Positions 16,789 to 26,139 of a stretch of 64,000 nt of DNA are shown here, piece by piece. The notes beneath the pieces were generated by a model that saw nothing but the letters and a program-made list of their open reading frames with translations, did not search any database and was not told the DNA's origin. Source of the DNA: Veillonella seminalis (GTDB lineage: Bacteria > Bacillota > Negativicutes > Veillonellales > Veillonellaceae). The position numbers and the translations under genes are program-made. The stretch spans positions 62,001-126,000 of the forward strand of contig NZ_RQUZ01000001.1 of assembly GCF_003992065.1 (NCBI RefSeq), given 5' to 3'. Within the stretch, counting starts at the first letter, position 1, and each line of letters opens with the position of its first letter.

Positions 16789-18804
16789 ATGAATGGGAAT
16801 GAAGGCTTTTTCGGAGCCTTTGAGAAAACCGCCATCTTTGTTATCATCGTTTTACTATTAGTGATTGCCTGGCTTAACTGGCAGATGGCGCTTTTTGGCT
16901 TATTGTTTGTTATAGTAGCCTATCTATACAGCAGTCGAGCGCTTTGTAAGCAGCGTCAGCAACGTTATGAACAGTTTAATACGATTGCCAAAGGGATTAC
17001 GCAGGCATCAAATTTTGCTTTGCAGAATTTGCCGACCGCCATCGTTATTATTGACAGTAAAGCCCGCGTTTGTTGGTACAACAGCGTATTCCGTGACTGG
17101 ATGCCACAAGACCCGGATAAAACACAGCGCCTTAACGGCTTTATTCCGAGTCTCCGTCTGGATAAAATTTGGGGCAAATCCGGCTATTTTAATGAAAAAA
17201 TTGAAAATAAATACTATCGTGTTATCTATAAGTTTATCGATGGCACGGATTATAAGAGCGCGTCTGATGCGGAAGTAGAATCGTACATGGCATTTTACTT
17301 TGATGATGTGACCGAATCGGAACAATTGCGTCATGAAGCGGAATCGATGGCACCTGTATTCGGATTTCTCATGATGGATAACATCGAAGATGTGACGAAG
17401 GGTCTCAGTGACGTTGAGTACACTAACCTTTGGGCGGAAATCAATAATGCCGTGGTGGAAGAAATCGACCGTTATGACGGCTTTGTTCGTAACTATGCAG
17501 ATGATTCGTATATTTTCTGCATTTCTAAAAAAGCTTTGATGAATATGATTGAACAAAACTTCCCGTTATTGGCGAAGGTTCATAATATTCCGACCAGTCG
17601 TCGTATTCCGGCTACCATCAGTATCGGTATTGCTGCCGGGGCAGCTACAATTAAAGAACAATCGGAACGTGCCCGTTCCGGTCTTGAGTTGGCACTCGGC
17701 CGTGGTGGTGACCAGGCCACTGTTTATATCGGCGAAGAATTGAAATTCTATGGCGGTAAGACACAGGGCGCTGAAAAAAATACGCGTGTACGTGCCCGTG
17801 TGGTAGCGCAGGCCATTAAGGAATTGATGGATGATGCGGATAATGTCATTGTAATGGGTCATGAACGTGAAGATTATGACAGTATAGGCGGCGCCATCGG
17901 TGTTGCGGCCATGGCCAGAGCAGCAGGTAAATCGGTGCATGTAGCGGTTAGCGATCAGACGGTGGCTATTAAGAAATTATCCGATTTATTCCCGACTGAA
18001 CCGGGTTTTGAAAGTTTATTAATAACGCCGCAAGCGGCTGAAGATTTTGTAACCGATACGACTCTCGTATTCGTAGTGGATGTTCACAGACCGGATATGG
18101 TGGCGGCACCTAAAGCGTTGCAAAAGGCAAAACGTCGTGTCGTTATCGATCATCACCGTCGGGCATCGGACTTTATTGAAAAGCCGCTCTTAACATATTT
18201 AGAACCGGCTTCGTCCTCAACCAGTGAGCTCGTAACGGAATTAATTCAGTATTTCGTAGACCCGATTTCACTCAATGTGGTGGAAGCGAGTGCTTTATAT
18301 GCCGGTATCGTAGTAGATACGAAGAACTTTGTGGTACAAACCGGATCCCGTACCTTTGATGCGGCCTCTTTCTTGCGCCGTTCCGGGGCGGATTTATCCA
18401 TTGTACGCCATTTGTTTATGGAAAGTTTTGACAGTATTAAACTACGTGCCCAAATGTTGGCTGATGCGGAACGTTTTGACGGTATGGCTATCACTATTTG
18501 TCCGGAAGGCATACAGAATGCAGCCATCGTATCGGCTCAGACGGCGGACAAACTTATTACCATCGAAGGCATTGAGGCCAGTTATGTGCTTTATAATCTG
18601 CTCGATGGAGGTATCGGTGTCAGTGCCCGCTCACAAGGGGCTATGAATATTCAACTTGTTATGGAAGCCTTGGGCGGCGGCGGTCATCGCACTGTAGCCG
18701 GCGCTCAACTTTACGATATAACCATGGAAGAAGCTGTGGAAGCTGTTAAAAAAGCGGCTAAAGCACAAGTGGGCACCATGAAGAAGGAGGAGAAAACAGA
18801 ATGA
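16789..18804 (+). CDS. gdpP: Cyclic-di-AMP phosphodiesterase GdpP
   Basis: A 671-residue membrane-bound DHH/DHHA1 phosphodiesterase that degrades c-di-AMP to pApA. Order: two N-terminal membrane helices (about 10-60), a PAS-like sensor (about 70-165), a degenerate GGDEF domain (about 170-310), DHH (about 350-500) and DHHA1 (about 590-665). The metal motifs [12 protein letters not shown] (about 357), DVHRPD, VIDHH (about 450) and [10 protein letters not shown] (about 628) are intact, so it should be active. The stop overlaps the rplI start (ATGA). The BusR-like repressor at 41.5 kb is a plausible downstream reader of the same nucleotide. Confidence 0.93.
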   Translation: MNGNEGFFGAFEKTAIFVIIVLLLVIAWLNWQMALFGLLFVIVAYLYSSRALCKQRQQRYEQFNTIAKGITQASNFALQNLPTAIVIIDSKARVCWYNSVFRDWMPQDPDKTQRLNGFIPSLRLDKIWGKSGYFNEKIENKYYRVIYKFIDGTDYKSASDAEVESYMAFYFDDVTESEQLRHEAESMAPVFGFLMMDNIEDVTKGLSDVEYTNLWAEINNAVVEEIDRYDGFVRNYADDSYIFCISKKALMNMIEQNFPLLAKVHNIPTSRRIPATISIGIAAGAATIKEQSERARSGLELALGRGGDQATVYIGEELKFYGGKTQGAEKNTRVRARVVAQAIKELMDDADNVIVMGHEREDYDSIGGAIGVAAMARAAGKSVHVAVSDQTVAIKKLSDLFPTEPGFESLLITPQAAEDFVTDTTLVFVVDVHRPDMVAAPKALQKAKRRVVIDHHRRASDFIEKPLLTYLEPASSSTSELVTELIQYFVDPISLNVVEASALYAGIVVDTKNFVVQTGSRTFDAASFLRRSGADLSIVRHLFMESFDSIKLRAQMLADAERFDGMAITICPEGIQNAAIVSAQTADKLITIEGIEASYVLYNLLDGGIGVSARSQGAMNIQLVMEALGGGGHRTVAGAQLYDITMEEAVEAVKKAAKAQVGTMKKEEKTE

Positions 18805-19247
18805 AAGTAATTTTGTTGGAAGATGTAAAAAAACTAGGTAAAAAAGGTGAAATCATTGAGGTTAGTGAAGGTTACGGTCGCAATGTATTGATTAAAAAAG
18901 GTCAGGCTTTAGAAGGTACGCCGGCTAACTTGAATAATGCCAAACAGCAACAAGCTTCGGCTGCTCATAAAAAACAGGTAAATGCTGATGAAGCTAAGAT
19001 CTTAGCCAGCCAATTGGCAAAAGTTGAAGTGCGCATTCCGGTAAAAATGGGTGATGCCGGTCGTGTATTCGGCTCTGTTACCGGTAAAGATATTTCTGAT
19101 GCGTTGGCATCTCAATTTGACGTAGCTGTTGATAAAAAGAAAATTGAACTTAAAGAACCACTCAAAACGTTGGGTGTTCATGATGTATTGATTCGCGTGC
19201 ACCCTGAAATTACTACTACCATTAAAGTTGAATTAGTGGAGGCATAA
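18801..19247 (+). CDS. rplI: 50S ribosomal protein L9
   Basis: A 148-residue two-domain L9. The N-terminal rRNA-binding part has the signature [14 protein letters not shown]; a connecting helix and a C-terminal domain ending [18 protein letters not shown] follow. It overlaps gdpP by four bases, with AGGAGGAG just upstream of the ATG. dnaB begins two bases after its stop, so translation of the three is tightly linked. Confidence 0.97.
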   Translation: MKVILLEDVKKLGKKGEIIEVSEGYGRNVLIKKGQALEGTPANLNNAKQQQASAAHKKQVNADEAKILASQLAKVEVRIPVKMGDAGRVFGSVTGKDISDALASQFDVAVDKKKIELKEPLKTLGVHDVLIRVHPEITTTIKVELVEA

Positions 19248-19248
19248 T

Positions 19249-20595
19249 ATGGCGGAAGCGCGCATTCCGCCTCATAGTATTGAAGCGGAGAAAGCCGTCC
19301 TCGGTGCTTTGTTGACTGAGAATGATATATATGATTCTGTCAGTAATATCGTAAATCGCAATGACTTTTATCGCGATGCTCATCGGATTATATATGAAGC
19401 TATTGAAAATATAGTGCGTCGCGGTAATCGCCGCGTTGATATGGTACTTTTAACCGAAGAGCTGACGCGCATGAAAAAGCTGGATGAAGTAGGCGGCATT
19501 AATTATATTGCCGAACTCACTAATGATTCCATGGCGGCTTTTAATGTGGAAGATCATGCTCGGATTGTGTATGAGAAGGCGACCTTGCGTCGCCTTATTG
19601 ATACGGGTAACCGCATTGTGGGCGAAAGCTATGAAGGGACTAAAACCGTGCCGGATATTTTGAATGATGCGGAAAGCAGCATTTTGAATGTGACCGGTGC
19701 GGTTAAAGGAGAAAAAGCCTTTGTCAGCCTTGGTGATGCACTGGTTGAGAAAGTGAAATATATCGGGGAATTGCAAAAGTACGGTGACAGTTTAATCGGG
19801 ATTTCTACGGGTTTTAAAGATTTGGACGAAATAACCAACGGGTTACAGCGATCAGATTTAATATTGATAGCCGCTCGTCCGGCTATGGGGAAAACGGCTT
19901 TCACTTTGAATTTAGCTTATAATGTGGCCATCAAAGGGAAAGGATCAGTTGCATTTTTCTCTCTGGAAATGTCGGCTGCTCAGTTAGTTGGTCGTATATT
20001 GTCTTCGGCTACGGGCATTCCTTCCGAACGCTTGAAAACCGGGCGCTTGTTACCGGATGATTGGCCAAAATTAATTAGTAAAGTGGAAGAATTAGGTGAA
20101 TCTAAGTTATTTATTGATGATACACCGGGACTTACTGTTCAAATGATGCGTTCGAAACTGCGACGGTTGAAGGTGGAACAGGGTCTGGATCTTATTATTG
20201 TCGATTATGTGCAGCTCATGACGGGTCGCAATGGCGGAAATAGTGATAATCGTCAGCAGGAGATTTCCGAGATTTCGCGAAATCTTAAATTAATAGCCCG
20301 TGAGATGGATGTACCTTTGATTGCTTTGTCACAGCTCAGTCGCGGTGTTGAATCGCGTACCGACAAACGACCGGTGCTTAGTGACTTGCGTGAATCGGGG
20401 TCATTGGAACAGGACGCGGATATTGTAGTCTTTTTATATCGTGATAAGTACTACAGTAAAGATGAAAATCAAGAAGACGTAACGGAAGTTATCATTCGTA
20501 AACATCGTAACGGCGCATTAGGCACGGTTAACTTGTTATTCCAAGGGGAATATACACGATTCCGCGATATCACTATGCGTACCGACGAGATGTAG
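19249..20595 (+). CDS. dnaB: Replicative DNA helicase DnaB
   Basis: A 448-residue hexameric 5'-3' helicase of the replication fork. The N-terminal domain begins RIPPHSIEAEKAVLGALL. The RecA-like core has Walker A ARPAMGKTAF (about 208-217), FFSLEMSA, the LIIVDYVQLM Walker B region, and SQLSRGVE with SDLRESGSLEQDAD near the C terminus. Length is normal and no intein is present. AGGCATA lies just upstream; the start is coupled to the rplI stop. Confidence 0.97.
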   Translation: MAEARIPPHSIEAEKAVLGALLTENDIYDSVSNIVNRNDFYRDAHRIIYEAIENIVRRGNRRVDMVLLTEELTRMKKLDEVGGINYIAELTNDSMAAFNVEDHARIVYEKATLRRLIDTGNRIVGESYEGTKTVPDILNDAESSILNVTGAVKGEKAFVSLGDALVEKVKYIGELQKYGDSLIGISTGFKDLDEITNGLQRSDLILIAARPAMGKTAFTLNLAYNVAIKGKGSVAFFSLEMSAAQLVGRILSSATGIPSERLKTGRLLPDDWPKLISKVEELGESKLFIDDTPGLTVQMMRSKLRRLKVEQGLDLIIVDYVQLMTGRNGGNSDNRQQEISEISRNLKLIAREMDVPLIALSQLSRGVESRTDKRPVLSDLRESGSLEQDADIVVFLYRDKYYSKDENQEDVTEVIIRKHRNGALGTVNLLFQGEYTRFRDITMRTDEM

Positions 20596-20606
20596 GGAGG
20601 AACTGT

Positions 20607-21761
20607 ATGAAACGCTGGGGACGAACTGTATTGGCAATGGCTATTGGGGTAACGTTGGCAGGCGGTACCGGCCTTACCGGAACGCAAGGCTTTAGAGCTG
20701 ATGCAGCCGGTGTAGTTGATATATTATTGGGCGGTACGTTGGCTATGGTGGAGGTTAATTCAGAGTTATCACGTATGGATGATACGGCTGAAGGTCAACA
20801 GCAAATGCTTCAAGAACGTCAGAAAAGTACCGGGTACTATGATAATTATTCTTATCAGGATCGAGCTAAGCGAATTTTTGAAAGCTTGACTGATACCCCG
20901 GATGTAAAACGTACCTATGTTGTGTATGTAACGCCGGAAGAAGATGCTAATGCGGCTATGAGTCTTGGTCGTGTTATGTCTATCAATAAAGGGCTTATGG
21001 ATATGATGGATGATGCAGCCATTGCGTCCGTAGTAGGTCATGAAATCGGTCATGGAGAAAATAAGGATGCTATTCGCGGCCTTCGCAAAAGCGTGGCTTT
21101 GCAGACTGCGGTCGGTGCAGCTACCGCTAATTCAGGCGGTCTTAGTGTACTCCTCGGCAATGTGGCCGGTAACTATGTAAATCAGCAGGTTTTCAGTGTA
21201 ACGCAGGAAAAAAATGCCGATGAATGGGGCTTTAAACTCTTGGCGGATGCCGGTTATAACGTAGGTGCCGCCGCTGTAGCCATGGCTGTCTTGCGCGATA
21301 AGTACGGTGATTTGTATACGGATGGTTTGGGTCAGATTGTGAATCCGAATAATCATCCTAAGATGAGTCAGCGTATTTTGGATCATTTAAAGCGTTTGGA
21401 AGAATTCTCCGGTAAGCATGTGAGTGTTACCGATGATGTAGTATATGTAAATAAGAAGCCGGTGTATACCGGGGAACCGATAGGTCAATATACGGGCGCT
21501 ATGCGTGCGTATTTGGTAGCGGGCAAATTGGCACGTTATTATCATGACAATAACGTCAATACACCAACGGTCCAAGAAAATCAGGTCTGGATGAACGGTT
21601 CGTCCTTGGTCACATTGAGTTCGTCTGAAAAAGCGGCTGAAATGGAACAAGCTTTAGCGACGGCGATTGATTCTAAGAGCAGTAAGAAAGTAAAAGCTGA
21701 CGATAAGAAGAATAAAGTCGACAGCAAAGCTAAAGTTGATAAAGAAAATAAAACTAAATAA
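20607..21761 (+). CDS. M48 family secreted zinc metalloprotease
   Basis: A 384-residue protein with an N-terminal signal peptide (MKRWGRTVLAMAIGVTLAGG; cleavage is possible near TQGFRADA). The zinc motif is HEIGHGENKDA at about residue 147, with the third ligand region QEKNADEWG near 200. Related enzymes (BepA/YfgC, LoiP) act in the periplasm on envelope proteins. The C-terminal 30 residues are Lys/Asp-rich and probably disordered. GGGAGG precedes the ATG. It lies 11 bases after dnaB, followed by a terminator, so it closes the yybS-gdpP-rplI-dnaB run. Confidence 0.88.
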   Translation: MKRWGRTVLAMAIGVTLAGGTGLTGTQGFRADAAGVVDILLGGTLAMVEVNSELSRMDDTAEGQQQMLQERQKSTGYYDNYSYQDRAKRIFESLTDTPDVKRTYVVYVTPEEDANAAMSLGRVMSINKGLMDMMDDAAIASVVGHEIGHGENKDAIRGLRKSVALQTAVGAATANSGGLSVLLGNVAGNYVNQQVFSVTQEKNADEWGFKLLADAGYNVGAAAVAMAVLRDKYGDLYTDGLGQIVNPNNHPKMSQRILDHLKRLEEFSGKHVSVTDDVVYVNKKPVYTGEPIGQYTGAMRAYLVAGKLARYYHDNNVNTPTVQENQVWMNGSSLVTLSSSEKAAEMEQALATAIDSKSSKKVKADDKKNKVDSKAKVDKENKTK

Positions 21762-21783
21762 TATTAATAAAAGTTGTAACCGG

Positions 21784-21819
21784 CACGCCTGTCAAACATA
21801 GTTTGGCAGGCGTGTTTTT
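21784..21819 (+). terminator. Terminator of the dnaB-M48 operon
   Basis: A 14-bp stem CACGCCTGTCAAAC / GTTTGGCAGGCGTG with one G-U pair, loop ATA and T5. Confidence 0.93.
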
Positions 21820-22312
21820 ATACAATAAAATGCAAAAAAAAACTAAAATCAGGCTGAAAAATACTAAAAATATTATGAGAAATGCCATAAAATAAGGGGT
21901 GCAATTTCGACCTGAAATATGAAAAATGTTTGATTTATACGTTTTAGAGTAGACAAATATAGTAATAAAACAGAAAAATTATGGAAAAAATAGCGTAAAA
22001 TTTTAAAAAATTCATCGTTCCTATTAGTAAAACGCATTCATGGATAAGACTAGTGATAACTAGCAGTTATGGCCTCCTATACCGTCAATTATTCGTCAAA
22101 AATGCCTTATCTATGCAGATTAAGTAATGGATTTTGGACGTTTTTAAGGCTTTGGAGTATTCAACAATCAAAAACCCTGTGCTATAATGAACTTGTCTTT
22201 AAAAGGGAATAAGCGATTTGAGAAGGGGACCAAAAAACGTCAGTAATTAGGATTAAGGATTTCTTGAAGAGCTTGTTTCAGGTATATGTTTTCGGAAAAG
22301 AGGATTAGACAA
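21820..22312. promoter_or_regulatory. Long upstream region and promoter of the Ldh2-type gene
   Basis: Nearly 500 bases of AT-rich sequence without a gene. The promoter is TTCAAC (22160-22165), 17 bases, and the extended -10 TGCTATAAT (22180-22188). This gives a leader of about 115 bases. The sequence upstream of the promoter is A-tract rich, as in UP elements of highly expressed genes. Confidence 0.6.
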
Positions 22313-23443
22313 ATGGGAAACGTAGTAAAATTTAAGTATGAACAACTTGACCAACTTTTATTGGATGCTTTCATGAAATTTGGTTTCTCTGAAAAAGATT
22401 CTAAAATTATTCGTGACGTATTGTTGATGTCCGATATGTATGGTATTCAGAGCCATGGTATGCAACGTCTTGTTCGTTACCACAAAGGTATCGAAAAAGG
22501 TACAATCAAAGTTGATGCTCAACCTGAAGTTGTTTTCGAAACTCCTGTATCCGCAGTTATCGACGGTCATGACGGCATGGGTCAATTAAACGGCCACTAT
22601 GCAATGGAATTAGCTATTAAAAAAGCTAAAGAATCCGGTGTAGGTATCGTTTCCGTACGTAACTCCAACCACTACGGTATTGCCGGTTACTACGCTAACA
22701 TGGCTGTAGAAGAAGGCTTAATCGGCTTCTCCTGCACAAACTCTGAAGCTATCATGGTTCCTACATACGCTCGTAAAGCTATGTTAGGTTCTAACCCTCA
22801 AGCTTGGGCAGCTCCTGCTGAACCTTACAATTTCTTCTTTGACGCTTCTACTACAGTAGTAACTCGCGGTAAATTGGAAATGTACAACAAATTGGGTAAA
22901 CAGTTACCTGATGGCTGGGCATTGAATAAAGATGGTAACCCATCTACTGATGCAGCCGACGTATTGAAAAACATCTCCGCTCATGTAGGCGGCGGTATCA
23001 TGCCACTCGGTGGTAACACTGAACAATTAGGTTCCCACAAAGGTTATGGTAATGGTATGGTTGTTGAATTATTCGCAGCTATCCTTTCCATGGGCGGTAC
23101 TTCCAACCATTGCATGAAAGACGGCAAATCCAATATCTGCCACGGCTTCATGGCAATCAACCCTGCATTCTTCGGCGATGCTGACGCTATTAAAAAACAT
23201 TTCTCCACTTTCTTAACTGAACTTCGTGAAGCTCCTAAAGCTGAAGGCGAACCACGCATCTACACTCATGGTGAAAAAGAAGTAGAAGCAGTTAAAGACC
23301 GTGAAGAAAACGGTATCCCTGTAATCGACAAAACTATGACTGAAGTTTATGAACTTTGCGAATACTTAGGCCTTGACTTCAGCAAATACTTCGGCGATTA
23401 CAAACCACCTGTAGCAGGCGATATGTTCACAGGCAACTATTAA
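22313..23443 (+). CDS. Ldh2-type malate/L-lactate (2-hydroxyacid) dehydrogenase
   Basis: A 376-residue NAD(P)-dependent dehydrogenase of the Ldh_2 family (malate, lactate, sulfolactate or ureidoglycolate). It has the N-terminal SDMYGIQSHGMQRL helix, the SNHYGIAGYY segment with the catalytic His, LGSNPQAWAAP, and GGNTEQLGSHKGYGNGMVVELF. The substrate is not certain; malate or lactate would fit the fermentation of Veillonella-like bacteria. The start at 22313 (MGNVVKF) follows AAGAGG; an in-frame ATG at 22286 lacks a site. Codon use is extremely biased (GCT, CCT, ACT, GAA, AAA), pointing to one of the most highly expressed genes here. Confidence 0.88.
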   Translation: MGNVVKFKYEQLDQLLLDAFMKFGFSEKDSKIIRDVLLMSDMYGIQSHGMQRLVRYHKGIEKGTIKVDAQPEVVFETPVSAVIDGHDGMGQLNGHYAMELAIKKAKESGVGIVSVRNSNHYGIAGYYANMAVEEGLIGFSCTNSEAIMVPTYARKAMLGSNPQAWAAPAEPYNFFFDASTTVVTRGKLEMYNKLGKQLPDGWALNKDGNPSTDAADVLKNISAHVGGGIMPLGGNTEQLGSHKGYGNGMVVELFAAILSMGGTSNHCMKDGKSNICHGFMAINPAFFGDADAIKKHFSTFLTELREAPKAEGEPRIYTHGEKEVEAVKDREENGIPVIDKTMTEVYELCEYLGLDFSKYFGDYKPPVAGDMFTGNY

Positions 23444-23518
23444 TAGACGGCCACCGGCCCCTGTTAATACGAGCCACCAACTCTCAGACTCTTAGTAATA
23501 ATGCACCTAGCACATATA

Positions 23519-23578
23519 GCGCAATGTTTGACATTGTGCAGTTTAATAGGAAGGGCATAGCCTATTAAGCAGCAAGAA
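23519..23578 (+). other. Two consecutive 3'-UTR hairpins
   Basis: GCGCAATGT TTG ACATTGTGC (23519-23539) and TTAATAGG...CCTATTAA (23543-23578) follow the Ldh2-type gene and precede its terminator. They may protect the abundant mRNA from 3' decay. Confidence 0.5.
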
Positions 23579-23583
23579 TACAG

Positions 23584-23620
23584 CAGCCCGCACTCTAATC
23601 AGTGCGGGCTGTTTTGTTTG
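23584..23620 (+). terminator. Terminator of the Ldh2-type gene
   Basis: An 11-bp stem CAGCCCGCACT / AGTGCGGGCTG with loop CTAATC, then TTTTGTTTG. Confidence 0.9.
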
Positions 23621-23844
23621 CTACTTGAAAAGAAAGCCTAAAATGAATACAATAATAAAATAGTTTTTAACCACATCATGGCAGATCGTGTTATGGGCTG
23701 TTGCAAGTGATATATGCAACAACCAAGGATTTGAATTGAGTTTACAATAATAAAGTGAACAGGTTTAATTAATAACTCTACATGATTATAATCTATTTGG
23801 TTATTGTGAAGTTGAGGCAAATATTGGAAGAAGGAGAGATTTGT

Positions 23845-25854
23845 ATGAGTAAACAAGAAATCAACGGCGTATGTCCGTTTGATTGCCCCGATGCGTGTGG
23901 GCTTGTTTTGACAGTCGAAAACAATAAAGTTTTAAAAGTTAACGGCAATCCGAAACATGCGTTTACACGGGGAACTTTATGTCCGAAAATGGTTCATTAT
24001 GAAGATACCATCCATTCACCGGAACGTTTACAAACACCTTTGAAACGCGTCGGCCCTAAGGGGAGCGGCGAGTTCGTGCCTATCAGCTGGGACGAAGCGG
24101 TGAAAACAATTGCACAGCGTTTTAAAGAAAGTATTGAAAAATACGGTGGTCACAGCATCATGCCGTATTCGTATGCGGGGACGATGGGGCTTATTCAAAA
24201 GGCGGCCGCTTTTCCGCTCTTTGCCCGTTTGGGTGCGGTGCGACATAATCGGGGGATATGTTCACCGGCTAAAACCTATGGTTGGCAAATGGTTATGGGT
24301 GATACATTCGGTACACGTCCGCAAGAAATGAGCCACAGCGATTTTGTAATTTTGTGGAGCCTTAATGCCTTGGCCACGGATATCCACATCATGTATGATG
24401 TAAATGCCGCTAAAGCTCGCGGTGCCAAGGTTTGGGTTGTCGACATTTATAATACCACTACTTGTACGCAAGCCGACGAAGTCATTATTACCAAGCCGGG
24501 AACAGACGGTGCGTTGGCATTGGGCATACTTCATATTTTAGAACGAGATAATTTGGTGAATCGTCAATTTATCGACAATTATGTTGTTGGTTTTGATGAA
24601 TTAACCAAGGAAATATTACCGCAATATACGCCCGAAAAAGTATCGGCCATTACGGGTGTGCCGGCTGAACAGATTGAAAAATTGGCCCGTGCATACGGCA
24701 TGGCGAAAGCTCCGTTTATCCGCTTGGGCAGCGGCCTTTCACGTTATGGCAACGGTGCTGCTACGGTAAGGGCTATTACTTGTTTGCCGGCTGTTGTCGG
24801 TGCCTATAAAAAATTGGGCGGCGGCCTTTTAAGTGATGCGAAGGGCAGTTTTTATGTGAACGATAAAATCATGTCTTGGGATGTTCACGCCGGTAAGGTG
24901 GTACCAACCTTTCCAATGGTGAAGCTGGGCGAAGTTCTTACAAAATCGGAAGAACCGATTCGCTGCCTCTATGTGTATTCATCGAATCCGGCCATTACGG
25001 CACCGGATCAGAACTTAGTGCGTCGCGGCTTGGCTCGGGAAGATTTATTCACGGTGGTACACGAACGATTTATGACAGATACCGCCAAATACGCGGATAT
25101 TGTGTTGCCGGCTACGTCATCGGTTGAAGCGGATGATATTTATAATTCGTACGGTCATTATACGAGCGGTATCGGCTACAAAGCGATTGAACCGGTTGGT
25201 GAAAGTAAATCAAATTGGGATACGATTCGTTTGCTTGCCAAAGCCATGGGCATTACAGATCCGTTTTTTGACAAAACGGCCTTGGATTTAATTCATGATT
25301 TGTTGGATCAGTCGCCGAATGTACCGGACGAACTAAAAACGAAATTATTCAGCGGTGAACCGGTGGAAATGCCGGTGCCTGAAAATTATAAAATGAATTT
25401 CAAAACACGCTCCCGTAAGATTGAAATCTTGAATCCGGAACTTGCGGAACCTTTGCCTGTCTTTACGGCACCACACAGTGATACGGTGGCTCACGGCGAG
25501 TTTTCACTCATTAATGCACCGGATCTTCGCATTCTCGATTCATCGTTTAATGAACGGATTTTTGATAAAAATAAAACACTCATGGGTGCGTGGCTTAATC
25601 CGGCTGATGCGGCCTCTATCGGTGTTAAGCCCGGTGATATGGTAAAACTTTACAACGAGCAGGGCAGTTTGCAAATGCCGGTTCATATCGATGACGGTAT
25701 TAGCCCGAAAACAGTGGTTTCCTATGGTGTATGGTGGCAACGCTATTCTTCGGATCCGAAGCACAGCATTAATGCATTAACCTCATCAAGACTCACTGAT
25801 TATGCGGAAGGCAGCACTTTTTATGACGTAAAAGTGGATATTACACCGCTATAG
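23845..25854 (+). CDS. Molybdopterin oxidoreductase (DMSO reductase family), cytoplasmic
   Basis: A 669-residue molybdo-bis-PGD enzyme. The N-terminal [4Fe-4S] motif is Cys10, Cys14, Cys18 and Cys46 (VCPFDCPDAC, TLCPKM). The Mo-binding domain has RHNRGICSPA where the metal-ligand loop is expected. The later PGD-binding segments run to a C-terminal dinucleotide-binding domain (NPADAASIGVKPGD). There is no Tat signal, so it is cytoplasmic. No electron-transfer or membrane-anchor subunit is adjacent, so partner and substrate are unknown. The start at 23845 follows AAGGAGAG; the longer frame from 23782 is not supported. Confidence 0.88.
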   Translation: MSKQEINGVCPFDCPDACGLVLTVENNKVLKVNGNPKHAFTRGTLCPKMVHYEDTIHSPERLQTPLKRVGPKGSGEFVPISWDEAVKTIAQRFKESIEKYGGHSIMPYSYAGTMGLIQKAAAFPLFARLGAVRHNRGICSPAKTYGWQMVMGDTFGTRPQEMSHSDFVILWSLNALATDIHIMYDVNAAKARGAKVWVVDIYNTTTCTQADEVIITKPGTDGALALGILHILERDNLVNRQFIDNYVVGFDELTKEILPQYTPEKVSAITGVPAEQIEKLARAYGMAKAPFIRLGSGLSRYGNGAATVRAITCLPAVVGAYKKLGGGLLSDAKGSFYVNDKIMSWDVHAGKVVPTFPMVKLGEVLTKSEEPIRCLYVYSSNPAITAPDQNLVRRGLAREDLFTVVHERFMTDTAKYADIVLPATSSVEADDIYNSYGHYTSGIGYKAIEPVGESKSNWDTIRLLAKAMGITDPFFDKTALDLIHDLLDQSPNVPDELKTKLFSGEPVEMPVPENYKMNFKTRSRKIEILNPELAEPLPVFTAPHSDTVAHGEFSLINAPDLRILDSSFNERIFDKNKTLMGAWLNPADAASIGVKPGDMVKLYNEQGSLQMPVHIDDGISPKTVVSYGVWWQRYSSDPKHSINALTSSRLTDYAEGSTFYDVKVDITPL

Positions 25855-25904
25855 GATACAAATGTCTCCATTTACAAAATAAAATGATGAGATAGTAAAA
25901 TGTT

Positions 25905-25941
25905 AATGAGAATTGTCATCTTTATGAAAAAACGACAATTA
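25905..25941. other. Inverted repeat after the molybdoenzyme gene
   Basis: AATTGTC at 25911-25917 pairs with GACAATT at 25934-25940 across a 16-base loop. TTAATGAGAATTGTCAT here is loosely Fur-box-like. Weak terminator or operator; no stronger evidence. Confidence 0.3.
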
Positions 25942-26071
25942 CAAAGAATATTCAATTAAAATGGGCATTCACAGGAATTTATTGGTTAGATTTTTTGATA
26001 GACATATTATGTTTGATATAAATTTATGCGAAAAAGTAATAGATAAATGAGGATAAATTTTAAGAATATAT

Positions 26072-26100
26072 TTGTACAATATATAAAAACGTTGTATAAT
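26072..26100 (+). promoter_or_regulatory. brnQ promoter
   Basis: TTGTAC (26072-26077), a 17-base spacer and TATAAT (26095-26100), 40 bases upstream of the brnQ start. Confidence 0.7.
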
Positions 26101-26139
26101 CTATGGCAAACCTATTTTAATTGAGAGAGGATGGGGACT

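Noticed and set aside
25905-25925. Fur box near the molybdoenzyme and brnQ genes
   Set aside because: TTAATGAGAATTGTCAT matches only part of the 19-bp consensus, and neither neighbour is an iron gene, so I list it only as an inverted repeat.
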